Source of the DNA: Mycobacterium sp. 1465703.0
GTDB lineage: Bacteria; Actinomycetota; Actinomycetes; Mycobacteriales; Mycobacteriaceae
Assembly: GCF_001672975.1 (NCBI RefSeq)
Contig: NZ_LZKU01000163.1
Span: 20,868-84,867 of the forward strand
DNA: 64,000 bases
Direction of reading: 5' to 3'
This document shows, one piece after another, positions 1 through 7,884 of this stretch. The notes beneath the pieces are model-generated. The model made no database searches. It was not told the origin of the DNA and saw only the letters and a list, made by a program, of their open reading frames with translations. The translations under genes and the position numbers were made by a program. Position 1 is the stretch's first letter. Every line of letters begins with the position of its first letter.

Positions 1-1459
1 CGCGGGCGAACCGTAACGCCAGACCGCCGGGGTAGCGCGATGACTTCTGCACGCCGTCCAACGCGATCTCCACCACCTGCTCGGGTCGCAGGTGCACGAC
101 GTAACCGTCTGTCCCGCCGACCGCGAGTTCGCTGAATCGGGCGGTCTGCCAATCCAGCATGGCGTCCGTCATGCCCTTGAAAGTCTTTCCCACCATGATG
201 AATTCGCCGGTAGCGGGGTCACGCGCGCCCAGGTGGATGTTGGACAGTTTGCCGCGGCGCCGCCCCGAACCCCACTCCACCGCCAGCACCACCAGATCCA
301 GCGTGTGCACCGGCTTGACCTTCAGCCAGCCCGCCCCGCGGCGACCCGCCTGGTATGGCGCGTCCAGCGCCTTGGCCATCACGCCCTCGTGGCCGGCGGC
401 CAGGGTCGCGTCCAGGAAGCTGCGAGCCTGCTCGGGGTCCGAGGTGAGCAGCCGGTCGACCCGCTGCGCCGGGGGCACCAACGCGTCCAGGGCCGCCAGC
501 CGGTCGGTGGTCGGAGCGTCGAGCAGGTCAACGCCATCGCGGTGCAGGATGTCGAAGAAGAACACTGAAAGTCGCTGCGCGGCAAGGGCTGCAGCGATAT
601 CGACCGAGCGGCCGAACCGTGAGGCGGTGACCTGGAAGCGCTGCGGTCGGTTGTCCGGCCGCAGCGCGATCGCCTCACCATCGGCGATAAGCTGGTCGAC
701 CGGCAGGGCCAGCGTCGCCTCCACCACCTCGGGCAGCCGGGCGGTCACGTCGTCCAGGCTGCGGGTATAGACAGTGACTTGGTCACCGGCGCGGTGGATC
801 TGCACTCGCGCCCCGTCCAGCTTGGCTTCGAAAATCGCCTGCCCGCCATGGCGTTCAATCGCGTCGGCCACGCTGGTGGCTGTCTGCGCCAGCATCGGAC
901 CAACCGGCCGTCCGACCCGCAGGGTGAAGGCGTCGAGCGCGGCGGCTTCACCGGACAGGGCTGCCGCTGCCACCGACGGCAGGTCGCCGCCCAGCATCGC
1001 GGCGCGTTGAACCGCGGCGCCCGGCATTCCGGCGGCCTTGGCCACCGCGTCGGTCATGATCCCGGCCAGTGCACCCTGGCGCAGTTCGCCGCTGAGCAGT
1101 CGGAGTAGGAAGGTCTGCTCGGTGTCGCTGGCGGCGGCGAACAAGGTGTTCAGTAGCGCGGCGCGGCGCGCCTGAGCGCCCTTGCCCGACACCGCGCCGA
1201 TTTCGGAGAAGGTGGCGTCGACCCCGGTGACGGTCAGCGTGGCCGCTGAGGCGGCCGGCGGGCGTGAACGCAACGCCGCCCAGCCGACGCCGATCTGGCG
1301 TTGCCGCAACTCACCGGAGAGCCACGACACGATGATGGCCACCAACGTGGCGTCCGGCGCCGCGCGCTGCAGCAGACCGGCGATGTGGGCGACTTTGGAA
1401 AGCCGCGACGACGTGCTCCCGACGTCGGTTGACGTCGTTGCCACGTCGAGAAGGAGCAC
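1..1459 (-). CDS. ligB: ATP-dependent DNA ligase LigB, 3' end cut by window edge
   Basis: The minus-strand frame is open from a GTG at 1459 to the left edge, giving about 486 codons of a protein that is roughly 507 aa in M. tuberculosis (Rv3062, recalled). The conserved nucleotidyltransferase motif I, E-A-K-L-D-G-A-R, is present, and its adenylated lysine is residue 213. The fingerprint regions D-G-E-A-I-A and [12 protein letters not shown] follow in order. An N-terminal DNA-binding domain, the adenylation domain and most of the C-terminal OB fold are visible. It seals nicks using ATP, unlike the essential NAD-dependent LigA, and is dispensable in M. tuberculosis. The start matches the M. tuberculosis N-terminus in spacing. 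It is divergent from the SDR gene at 1571. Only the last 20 or so residues are missing, so the family call is secure. Confidence 0.95.
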   Translation of the reverse strand, partial: MLLLDVATTSTDVGSTSSRLSKVAHIAGLLQRAAPDATLVAIIVSWLSGELRQRQIGVGWAALRSRPPAASAATLTVTGVDATFSEIGAVSGKGAQARRAALLNTLFAAASDTEQTFLLRLLSGELRQGALAGIMTDAVAKAAGMPGAAVQRAAMLGGDLPSVAAAALSGEAAALDAFTLRVGRPVGPMLAQTATSVADAIERHGGQAIFEAKLDGARVQIHRAGDQVTVYTRSLDDVTARLPEVVEATLALPVDQLIADGEAIALRPDNRPQRFQVTASRFGRSVDIAAALAAQRLSVFFFDILHRDGVDLLDAPTTDRLAALDALVPPAQRVDRLLTSDPEQARSFLDATLAAGHEGVMAKALDAPYQAGRRGAGWLKVKPVHTLDLVVLAVEWGSGRRRGKLSNIHLGARDPATGEFIMVGKTFKGMTDAMLDWQTARFSELAVGGTDGYVVHLRPEQVVEIALDGVQKSSRYPGGLALRFAR

Positions 1460-1520
1460 GGTTGTCAGCTTGGCATGGCTCGGTGACAGCCCTTGGGAAC
1501 GGACACGCTAGCGTGCCTAC

Positions 1521-1530
1521 GTAACGTTAC
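1521..1530. promoter_or_regulatory. Palindrome GTAACGTTAC between ligB and the SDR gene
   Basis: A perfect 10-bp palindrome lies in the 111-bp divergent gap between ligB and the SDR start at 1571. It sits where an operator for the SDR promoter would be expected. No regulator can be assigned. The FadR-type protein at 6296 is the nearest candidate, by context only. Confidence 0.35.
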
Positions 1531-1570
1531 AGATTGCTAGGGATCTGACAACCGAAAGGGAGACGTCCGG

Positions 1571-2329
1571 ATGGAGATCAACGGGAAGAAGGCCGTCGTC
1601 ATCGGCGGCGCATCGGGCATGGGGCGCGCCACGGCGGAACTTTTCGCCGCGCGTGGTGCGGATGTCGCCGTCCTCGACCGCGAGGGGTCCGACGGTAAAG
1701 CGGTTGCCGAGGGCTTTGGCGGTGCGTTCTACCCCGTCGACGTCACCGACTTCACCGGCACCGAGGAGACGCTGCAGACCGCGGTCGACAAGCTCGGCGG
1801 CCTGCACGCGATCGTCACCACCGCCGGCGGGGGCATCGCCAAGCGGACGATGACCAAGTCCGGTCCGCACGATCTCGAATCCTTCCAGTCGGTGATCGAC
1901 CTGAACCTCGTCGCTTCCTTCAACATCAGCCGGCTGGCCGCCGCGCATATGGCCAAGAACGAGCCCGAGGACGAGGAGCGCGGCGTCATCATCAACACCG
2001 CCTCCATCGCGGCCTTCGAGGGCCAGATCGGGCAGGTCGCCTACACCGCCGCCAAGGCGGGCATCGCGGGCATGTGCCTGACCATGGCGCGTGACCTGGG
2101 CTCGCTGGGTATCCGGGTGCTGGCGATCGCGCCCAGCCTGTTCGCCACCGGCTTGACCCAGGGCATTCCGGACGAGTTCGCGGCGGCGCTCACCAAGGAC
2201 GCGGCCTTCCCCAAGCGCCTCGGCCGCCCCGAGGAGTACGCGAAGCTGGCCGCCGCCATCGTGGACAACCCGATGCTCAACGGCCAATGCCTGCGACTGG
2301 ACGCCGGACAGCGGTTCGCGCCCAAATAG
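1571..2329 (+). CDS. SDR dehydrogenase, probably 3-hydroxyacyl-CoA dehydrogenase type
   Basis: 252-aa classical short-chain dehydrogenase. The NAD(P)-binding G-G-A-S-G-M-G is at about residues 12-18, and an acidic D follows the second beta strand (V-L-D-R), which favours NAD over NADP. The catalytic Ser (N-T-A-S-I-A) and Y-T-A-A-K pair are present. The V-D-V-T-D stretch and overall pattern resemble HSD17B10-type 3-hydroxyacyl-CoA dehydrogenases. A good Shine-Dalgarno (AGGGAGA) precedes the ATG. It stands at the head of an acyl-CoA catabolic group (acyl-CoA dehydrogenase, DUF35, Ltp thiolase), so oxidation of a beta-hydroxyacyl-CoA intermediate is the best guess. The exact substrate cannot be read from sequence. 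M. tuberculosis has no SDR at this place, as I recall, so this is an accessory part of the locus. Confidence 0.85.
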   Translation: MEINGKKAVVIGGASGMGRATAELFAARGADVAVLDREGSDGKAVAEGFGGAFYPVDVTDFTGTEETLQTAVDKLGGLHAIVTTAGGGIAKRTMTKSGPHDLESFQSVIDLNLVASFNISRLAAAHMAKNEPEDEERGVIINTASIAAFEGQIGQVAYTAAKAGIAGMCLTMARDLGSLGIRVLAIAPSLFATGLTQGIPDEFAAALTKDAAFPKRLGRPEEYAKLAAAIVDNPMLNGQCLRLDAGQRFAPK

Positions 2330-2341
2330 ACGCCCCCCGTT

Positions 2342-2503
2342 GGGGCCCTCCTCGCATTAAGTACACTCTTTAGGCAGCCGCCCCGCTTCCCCTCGAAGCG
2401 GGGCAGGCCACCCAGCTTCAGCTCCGACGATGCGGACCGCGCAGCGGTCCGGGGAGTGGCGGGGCAATCACACCCGGCTGGCATGCGGCGCGAGGAGGGC
2501 CCC
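2342..2503 (+). promoter_or_regulatory. Structured leader that would occlude the fadE22 ribosome binding site
   Basis: GGGGCCCTCCTCGC (2342-2355) is the exact reverse complement of GCGAGGAGGGCCCC (2490-2503). The right arm holds the Shine-Dalgarno GAGGAGGG of the gene starting at 2506, so a 14-bp helix would bury it. Between the arms lie a 9-bp hairpin (2380-2388 with 2396-2404, 7-nt loop) and an 8-bp hairpin (2433-2440 with 2444-2451, 3-nt loop). The GCCCCGC of the first hairpin can also pair with GCGGGGC at 2459-2465, so two folds are mutually exclusive. The left arm lies 13 nt after the SDR stop codon. This is seen directly in the sequence. That it regulates translation is inference. A DNA-level inverted-repeat element is the alternative. 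Confidence 0.6.
2360..2368 (+). promoter_or_regulatory. AGTACACTC motif, possible internal promoter of fadE22
   Basis: AGTACACTC contains a TACACT hexamer that fits the mycobacterial TANNNT -10 pattern. The same 9-mer occurs at 5034-5042 before the thiolase gene. A transcript started here would lack the left arm of the RBS-occluding stem and so leave the fadE22 site free. Confidence 0.35.
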
Positions 2504-2505
2504 TC

Positions 2506-4680
2506 ATGGGTATCGCAATAACCGACGACCATCGTGAACTCGCCGAAGTAGCCCGCGGGTTCTTGACCTCGCAGAAGGTGCGCTGGGCGGCACGCTCGCT
2601 GCTCGACGCCTCGGACGAGCCTCGCCCCGGGTTCTGGCAGCACCTGGTCGAGCTGGGGTGGCTGGGCCTGCACGTCGACGAAGAGTACGGCGGGTCGGGC
2701 TTCGGGCTGCCGGAACTGGTGGTGGTGATCGAAGAACTCGGTCGCTCGGTGGCGCCTGGGCCATTCGTGCCCACCGTGATCGCGTCCGCGGTGGTCGCCA
2801 AAGACGGTACCGCCGAACAGAAGTCGCGGCTGCTGCCCGGCCTGATCGATGGAACCGTCACGGCGGGCATCGGGTTGGACAGCCGGGTGCAGGTCAACGA
2901 CGGCGTGGCCGAGGGTGAGGGCGGAATCGTCTTGGGCGCCGGGCTTGCCGAGCTGCTGCTGATCGCCGCGGGCGACGATGTGCTGGTGCTCGAGCGCGGC
3001 CGCGACGGCGTCTCGGTCGAGGTGCCGGGGAACTTCGATCCGACGCGGCGATCCGGACGCGTTCGGCTACAGAACGTGCGTGTCTCCGACGACGACATCC
3101 TGGCGGGGGCGCGGCAATCGGCACTGGCGCGGGCCCGCACCTTGCTGGCCGCCGAGGCGGTGGGCGGGGCGCAGGACTGCGTCGACACCGCCGTCGAGTA
3201 CGCCAAGGTGCGCCAGCAATTCGGGCGCACCATCGCCACTTTCCAGGCGGTCAAGCATCACTGCGCGAACATGCTGGTCGGCGCGGAGTCCGGGATCGCC
3301 GCCGTCTGGGACGCTGCCCGTGCGGCGTCCGAGGATGAGGAGCAGTTCCGGCTGATCGCCGCGGTGGCCGCGGCGTTGGCCTTCCCCGCCTATGTTCGCA
3401 ATGCCGAGCTCAATATCCAGGTACACGGCGGCATCGGCTTCACCTGGGAGCACGACGCGCATCTGCACCTGCGCCGGGCGGTGGTGACCACGGCGCTGTT
3501 CGGCGGCAGTGGCCCTCAGGCACCGGCCGCCGACGTCTTCGAACGCACCGCCGCCGGCGCCGTCCGGGAAAACAGCCTCGACCTGCCGCCGGAAGCAGAA
3601 AAAATGCGCGCCTCCATCCGCGCCGACGCCACCGAGATCGCCGCCCTGGACAAGGAGGCTCAGCGCGACAAGCTGATCGAGACCGGCTACGTGATGCCGC
3701 ACTGGCCTAAGCCGTGGGGGCGCGCCGCCGACGCCGTCGAGCAGTTGGTGATCGAGGAGGAGTTCCGCGCGGCCGGCATCAAGCGGCCCGACTACGGAAT
3801 CACCGGCTGGGTGATCCTGACACTCATCCAGCACGGAACTCCTTGGCAGATAGAAAGGTTCGTGGAGAAGGCGCTGCGCAAGGACGAGATCTGGTGCCAG
3901 CTGTTCTCCGAGCCCGACGCGGGATCGGATGCGGCGTCCATCAAGACCAAAGCCACCAGGGTCGACGGCGGCTGGAAGATCAACGGTCAGAAGGTGTGGA
4001 CCAGCGGTGCGCACTACTGCGCGCGCGGTCTGGCCACCGTGCGCACCGACCCCGACGCTCCCAAGCACGCCGGCATCACCACGGTGATCGTCGATATGAA
4101 GGCACCCGAGGTCGAGGTGCGGCCACTGCGGCAGATCACCGGCGGCTCGGACTTCAACGAGGTCTTCTTCAACGACTTGTTCGTCCCCGACGAGGACGTC
4201 GTCGGGACGCCCAACTCCGGGTGGACCGTCGCGCGCGCGACGCTGGGCAACGAACGGGTCAGCATCGGCGGCAGCGGCTCGTTCTACGAGGGCCTGGCCG
4301 ACCAACTGGTGCAGCTCACCAACGAACGGCCGGACCGATTGGCGGGCGGGCGAATTCGAGTGGGGTCATATCTCGCCGATGAGACCGCGCTGCGACTGCT
4401 GAACCTGCGGCGCGCCGCACGCAGCGTCGAGGGTGCGGGTCCCGGCCCGGAGGGCAACGTCACCAAGTTGAAGCTGGCCGAACACATGGTGGAAGGCGCC
4501 GCGATCATGGCGGCGCTGCTGGGTCCCGAGGTCGCGCTGACCGACGGTCCCGGCGCACTGTCCGGCCGGTTGATGATGGGAGCCCGCGGCATGGCGATCG
4601 CCGGCGGCACATCGGAAGTGACGCGCAATCAAATCGCCGAGCGGATCCTGGGTATGCCGCGTGATCCGCTGATCAACTAA
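2506..4680 (+). CDS. fadE22: Two-domain acyl-CoA dehydrogenase (FadE22 type)
   Basis: 724-aa flavoenzyme made of two complete acyl-CoA dehydrogenase modules in one chain (about residues 1-345 and 365-724). It matches the length and place of M. tuberculosis FadE22 (Rv3061c, recalled as 721 aa). Module 1 ends in the I-Q-V-H-G-G-I-G-F-T-W-E-H-D stretch. Module 2 has W-T-S-G-A near its flavin site and ends G-G-T-S-E-V-T-R-N. The residue before G-T in that last motif is Gly, where the catalytic Glu sits in medium-chain enzymes, so the two modules probably form a pseudo-heterodimer with one active site, as in the mycobacterial alpha2beta2 ChsE enzymes. It should introduce a C2-C3 double bond in a bulky acyl-CoA, passing electrons to ETF. 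Its Shine-Dalgarno lies inside a 14-bp inverted-repeat arm. Confidence 0.88.
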   Translation: MGIAITDDHRELAEVARGFLTSQKVRWAARSLLDASDEPRPGFWQHLVELGWLGLHVDEEYGGSGFGLPELVVVIEELGRSVAPGPFVPTVIASAVVAKDGTAEQKSRLLPGLIDGTVTAGIGLDSRVQVNDGVAEGEGGIVLGAGLAELLLIAAGDDVLVLERGRDGVSVEVPGNFDPTRRSGRVRLQNVRVSDDDILAGARQSALARARTLLAAEAVGGAQDCVDTAVEYAKVRQQFGRTIATFQAVKHHCANMLVGAESGIAAVWDAARAASEDEEQFRLIAAVAAALAFPAYVRNAELNIQVHGGIGFTWEHDAHLHLRRAVVTTALFGGSGPQAPAADVFERTAAGAVRENSLDLPPEAEKMRASIRADATEIAALDKEAQRDKLIETGYVMPHWPKPWGRAADAVEQLVIEEEFRAAGIKRPDYGITGWVILTLIQHGTPWQIERFVEKALRKDEIWCQLFSEPDAGSDAASIKTKATRVDGGWKINGQKVWTSGAHYCARGLATVRTDPDAPKHAGITTVIVDMKAPEVEVRPLRQITGGSDFNEVFFNDLFVPDEDVVGTPNSGWTVARATLGNERVSIGGSGSFYEGLADQLVQLTNERPDRLAGGRIRVGSYLADETALRLLNLRRAARSVEGAGPGPEGNVTKLKLAEHMVEGAAIMAALLGPEVALTDGPGALSGRLMMGARGMAIAGGTSEVTRNQIAERILGMPRDPLIN

Positions 4681-5024
4681 CCCGCGCGCCAGGCCGGCGC
4701 GAATTGCGCCGCGCCGCCGCTACCTCGTTCCGGCCGGAGATCGACGGGCATTCCGCAGGTCACCGAATCCGGTTCGCAGTCAACGATATTGGCGGCCACC
4801 CGCAGACCGCTCTGCTCGACGAGCTCGACGATGGCGATCACGTAGGGGGTGGGGATCTCCGGGTTGTACGGGTGATGGTTGACCGTATAGGTGAACACGG
4901 TGCCCCGCCCGGAAACCGCTCGCGCGACCAGCGAGCCCCCGCACTCGCGGCATTCGCCGCTCGCCGGATGCACCCAGCGCGCACAGTCGTCGCAGTACTC
5001 GATGAGCAGCGCCCCGTCTGACAC
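4677..5024 (-). CDS. DUF35 OB-fold / zinc-ribbon protein, partner of Ltp-type thiolase
   Basis: 115-aa protein with an N-terminal rubredoxin-like zinc ribbon (C11-x2-C14 and C25-x2-C28) followed by a DUF35 OB fold. The GTG at 5024 is the only sensible start near the zinc ribbon. The longer open frame upstream has no family similarity. In cholesterol side-chain degradation the DUF35 part of ChsH2 binds and activates the aldolase Ltp2, and DUF35 genes next to Ltp-type thiolases normally make such pairs. Here it is divergent from the thiolase gene at 5084, with a 59-bp shared promoter region. Its stop codon overlaps that of fadE22 by 2 bp (convergent). Very short or no leader is expected, since TACTGT lies just upstream as a -10 candidate. 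Confidence 0.82.
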   Translation of the reverse strand: MSDGALLIEYCDDCARWVHPASGECRECGGSLVARAVSGRGTVFTYTVNHHPYNPEIPTPYVIAIVELVEQSGLRVAANIVDCEPDSVTCGMPVDLRPERGSGGAAQFAPAWRAG

Positions 5025-5033
5025 GACGAATAC

Positions 5034-5042
5034 AGTACACTC
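5034..5042 (+). promoter_or_regulatory. Second AGTACACTC motif, before the thiolase gene
   Basis: Identical to the 9-mer at 2360-2368. It overlaps the divergent promoters of the DUF35 and thiolase genes, followed directly by the palindrome TCAATTGA (5041-5048). It contains TACACT as a plus-strand -10 candidate about 42 nt before the thiolase ATG. Confidence 0.35.
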
Positions 5043-5083
5043 AATTGATTCGATGCAGGGATGTGGTCTGACGGGCGGTGTGT

Positions 5084-6277
5084 ATGACGCATTTCGAAAA
5101 AGACGCGATCTTGTCCGGCATCGGGATTTCACGCATCGGCCGCCGCACCGGCATCCCGGGCCTGGAGCTGACCATGGAGGCGGTGCGCGCCGCCATCGAC
5201 GACGCAGGCCTGGCGGCGACGGACATCGACGGTATCGCCACGCTCGGTGACACACCGGCGGCGGACGTCAACGCCCAACTGCGTATCGATGCCGCGGACT
5301 GCGGGTCGGGCTTCGGCACTGGCGGCCTGCTTTCACCGGTGATGTCGGCATGCCGCGCGGTGGCCGAACGCCGTGCCCGCCATGTCGTGGTGTATCGGAC
5401 CATTCAGATGCTCGGCGGCACCGTGCCAGTCAAGCAGGAAGAGAACGCGCCCGCCCCGCCGCTGGCGCGGATGTTCGAGACACCCGAAGGCGAGCCGAAG
5501 CCGGCCGTCGGTGCGATGGACGACGTCAACGATCTGGTTGCGGCACACGCATATTCGGCCGCCAACTGGCTGGCGCTCAACTGCCGCCGCCACATGGAGC
5601 TGTACGGGACCACCAAAGAACAGCTGGGCTGGATCGCGCTGAACGGCAGGCGCAACGCGGCACTGAATCCTCGTGCGGTCTACCGGGATCCGATGACGAT
5701 GGCCGACTACCTGGGCGCGCGGCTGGTATCCACCCCGCTCGGGTTGCTGGACTGCGACGTCCCGATCGACGGCTCGATCGCGGTGGTGGTGTCGCATCGG
5801 GACTATGCCGCCGACTGTCCACACCGCGCGGTGAAGGTGGAAGCCATCGGCGGGTCCGACGGCGCCGGCGGCTGGTTTCACCGCGAGGACTACCCGAAGA
5901 TGGCGATGTCGGATGCCGCGGCGCAGATGTGGTCGCGGACAGAGCTGACACCCGCCGACCTCCAAACCGCTCAGCTGTACGACGGATTCACCTATCTCAC
6001 GCTGGCCTGGCTGGAAGCCCTTGGCATCTGCGGCGACGGCGAAGCCGGACCCTTCGTCGAGGGCGGCACCCGCATCGCCCGGGACGGCGACCTGCCGCTG
6101 AACACCTACGGCGGTCAACTCTCGGCCGGACGCATGCACGGCTACTGGGCGCTGCACGAAGGCTGCCTGCAGCTGCGCGGCGACGCGGGGGAGCGGCAGA
6201 TATCGCGGCGCCCGGAGGTCGGCGTCGTCTCCGTCGGCGGCGGGCCCGTCGCGGGGTGCATGCTACTCACCTGCTAG
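5084..6277 (+). CDS. Thiolase-fold lipid-transfer protein / probable retro-aldolase
   Basis: 397-aa member of the SCP-x/Ltp thiolase group. The family landmarks are an early C-G-S-G (Cys73), a Q-L-Y-D-G-F-T-Y motif typical of Ltp aldolases and SCP-x thiolases, L-N-T-Y-G-G, and a G-G-G-P-V-A-G-C C-terminus. The ATG at 5084 is preferred over the GTG two codons upstream. Classical degradative thiolases carry two Cys and C-H-P motifs that I do not see, so C-C bond cleavage by retro-aldol chemistry, as in Ltp2 with its DUF35 partner, is more likely than CoA thiolysis. With the SDR and FadE it would complete a shortening cycle of a branched or cyclic acyl-CoA. M. tuberculosis appears to lack this gene between fadE22 and Rv3060c. 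The regulator gene starts 18 bp downstream. Confidence 0.8.
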   Translation: MTHFEKDAILSGIGISRIGRRTGIPGLELTMEAVRAAIDDAGLAATDIDGIATLGDTPAADVNAQLRIDAADCGSGFGTGGLLSPVMSACRAVAERRARHVVVYRTIQMLGGTVPVKQEENAPAPPLARMFETPEGEPKPAVGAMDDVNDLVAAHAYSAANWLALNCRRHMELYGTTKEQLGWIALNGRRNAALNPRAVYRDPMTMADYLGARLVSTPLGLLDCDVPIDGSIAVVVSHRDYAADCPHRAVKVEAIGGSDGAGGWFHREDYPKMAMSDAAAQMWSRTELTPADLQTAQLYDGFTYLTLAWLEALGICGDGEAGPFVEGGTRIARDGDLPLNTYGGQLSAGRMHGYWALHEGCLQLRGDAGERQISRRPEVGVVSVGGGPVAGCMLLTC

Positions 6278-6295
6278 TCGAGCGATTGAGCCCAG

Positions 6296-7753
6296 ATGAG
6301 TGAGGAGCCAAGGACCGGCCAGGCGGACAAGCTCGCTTCGATCCTCGCCCGGGACATCGAAGCCGATATCGTCCGCCGCGGCTGGGCGATCGGCGAATCG
6401 CTGGGCTCCGAGCAAGCTCTGCAGCAGCGCTTCGGAGTGAGCCGGTCGGTGCTGCGCGAGGCCGTTCGCCTGGTGGAACACCACCAGGTCGCCCGGATGC
6501 GCCGCGGCCCCAACGGCGGGTTGTACATCTGCGAGCCCGATGCCGGGCCCGCCACCCGGGCGGTAGTCATCTATCTCGAATACGTCGGCACCACACTGGG
6601 CGATTTGCTCAACGCGCGTCTGGTGCTCGAGCCGCTGGCGGCCTCGCTGGCCGCCGAGCGCATCGACGAGGCCGGCATCGCACGGCTGCGGGCGGTGCTG
6701 CATGCCGAGGAGCAGTGGAAGCCCGGTTTACCGGTACCGCGCGACGAGTTCCACATCGCGCTGGCCGAGCAGTCCAAAAACCCGGTGCTGCAACTGTTTA
6801 TCAACATTCTGATGCGGCTGACCACCCGCTACGCCTTGGCGTCGAGAGCGGATTCGGCAACCGAGGCCTTAGAGGCGGTCGATCATCTGCACGCACACCA
6901 TTCGAAGATCGTCGCCGCCGTCACGGCCGGTGACTCAGCGCGCGCCAAGACGCTGTCCGAGCGGCATGTCGAGGCGGTGACCGGCTGGCTGCAACAGCAC
7001 CACGCCGGCAGCAAAAGCCGCGGGCGTACGACGCCTCGACGGCTCGATTCCGAGGCACCGCGCGGCAAGCTTGCTGAACTGCTGGCCGCCACCATCGGCG
7101 ACGACATCGCCGCCAGTGGTCGGCGGGTGGGTTCGGTGTTCGGTACCGAGACGGCCCTGCTGGAGCGCTACCGGGTGAGCCGCGCGGTGCTGCGCGAAGC
7201 GGTGCGGCTGCTCGAGTATCACTCGATCGCCCACATGCGCCGCGGACCCGGCGGCGGACTCGTCATCGCCGAACCTGCCGCACAGGCCAGCATCGAAACG
7301 ATCGCCTTGTACCTGCAGTACCGCGACCCGAGCCGGGAAGACCTGCGCTGCGTCCGCGACGCCATCGAAATCGACAACGTCGCCAAGGTCGTCAAGCGGC
7401 TCGGCGAAGCGGAAGTGGCGGAGTTTCTGGCCACCCACCGGTCCGGCCTGCCGGAAAACTCCCGACACACCCCCGACGACGTGCGGCACGCCATCGCCGA
7501 GGAGTTCAACTTCCACATCGGACTCGCCCAGCTCGCCGGCAACGCGCTGCTGGATCTGTTCCTCCGGATCATCGTCGAGTTATTCCGCCGGCACTGGTCG
7601 AGCACCGGTCAGGCGCTACCGACCTGGTCGGATGTGCAGGCTGTGCACCACGCTCACCTGCGGATCGTCGACGCGGTCGGGGCCGGCGACGAGGGCGTCG
7701 CCTGCCATCGCCTCCGCCGCCATCTCGACGCGGCCGCCTCCTGGTGGCTGTAG
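6296..7753 (+). CDS. Tandem FadR-type GntR regulator (two wHTH-FCD halves)
   Basis: 485-aa protein built of two homologous FadR-like halves. Half 1 has a winged helix at about residues 10-75 (F-G-V-S-R-S-V-L-R-E-A-V-R-L), then an FCD ligand domain. Half 2 repeats this from about residue 257 (Y-R-V-S-R-A-V-L-R-E-A-V-R-L). Both keep the M-R-R-G-P-x-G-G-L wing. FadR proteins normally dimerise to bind one palindrome, so this is a covalent dimer that can evolve asymmetric halves. It matches M. tuberculosis Rv3060c in place and size (about 490 aa, recalled). It directly follows the thiolase gene (18 bp) and probably responds to an acyl-CoA and controls the fadE22 group. The start ATG has the weak Shine-Dalgarno GAG upstream. 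Confidence 0.88.
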   Translation: MSEEPRTGQADKLASILARDIEADIVRRGWAIGESLGSEQALQQRFGVSRSVLREAVRLVEHHQVARMRRGPNGGLYICEPDAGPATRAVVIYLEYVGTTLGDLLNARLVLEPLAASLAAERIDEAGIARLRAVLHAEEQWKPGLPVPRDEFHIALAEQSKNPVLQLFINILMRLTTRYALASRADSATEALEAVDHLHAHHSKIVAAVTAGDSARAKTLSERHVEAVTGWLQQHHAGSKSRGRTTPRRLDSEAPRGKLAELLAATIGDDIAASGRRVGSVFGTETALLERYRVSRAVLREAVRLLEYHSIAHMRRGPGGGLVIAEPAAQASIETIALYLQYRDPSREDLRCVRDAIEIDNVAKVVKRLGEAEVAEFLATHRSGLPENSRHTPDDVRHAIAEEFNFHIGLAQLAGNALLDLFLRIIVELFRRHWSSTGQALPTWSDVQAVHHAHLRIVDAVGAGDEGVACHRLRRHLDAAASWWL

Positions 7754-7808
7754 GCAAGCGATTCGAAGGCAGCCCCGAAGAAGTGAGCGTAAATGTGATT
7801 TGTCGCGC

Positions 7809-7835
7809 GGTATAACGAAGCACCGTCTGGGGTAT
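7809..7835 (+). promoter_or_regulatory. SigF-like promoter GGTAT-N16-GGGTAT
   Basis: GGTAT at 7809-7813 and GGGTAT at 7830-7835, separated by 16 nt, fit the mycobacterial SigF consensus (GGWWT, N15-17, GGGTAY). It stands 49 nt before an RsbA-like regulator gene, a family linked to SigF-type sigma factors. Confidence 0.6.
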
Positions 7836-7884
7836 TGGAAAGGGGAGGGAAGGCGACAGCCGACCCTGCAGGGGGTTGGCATAA

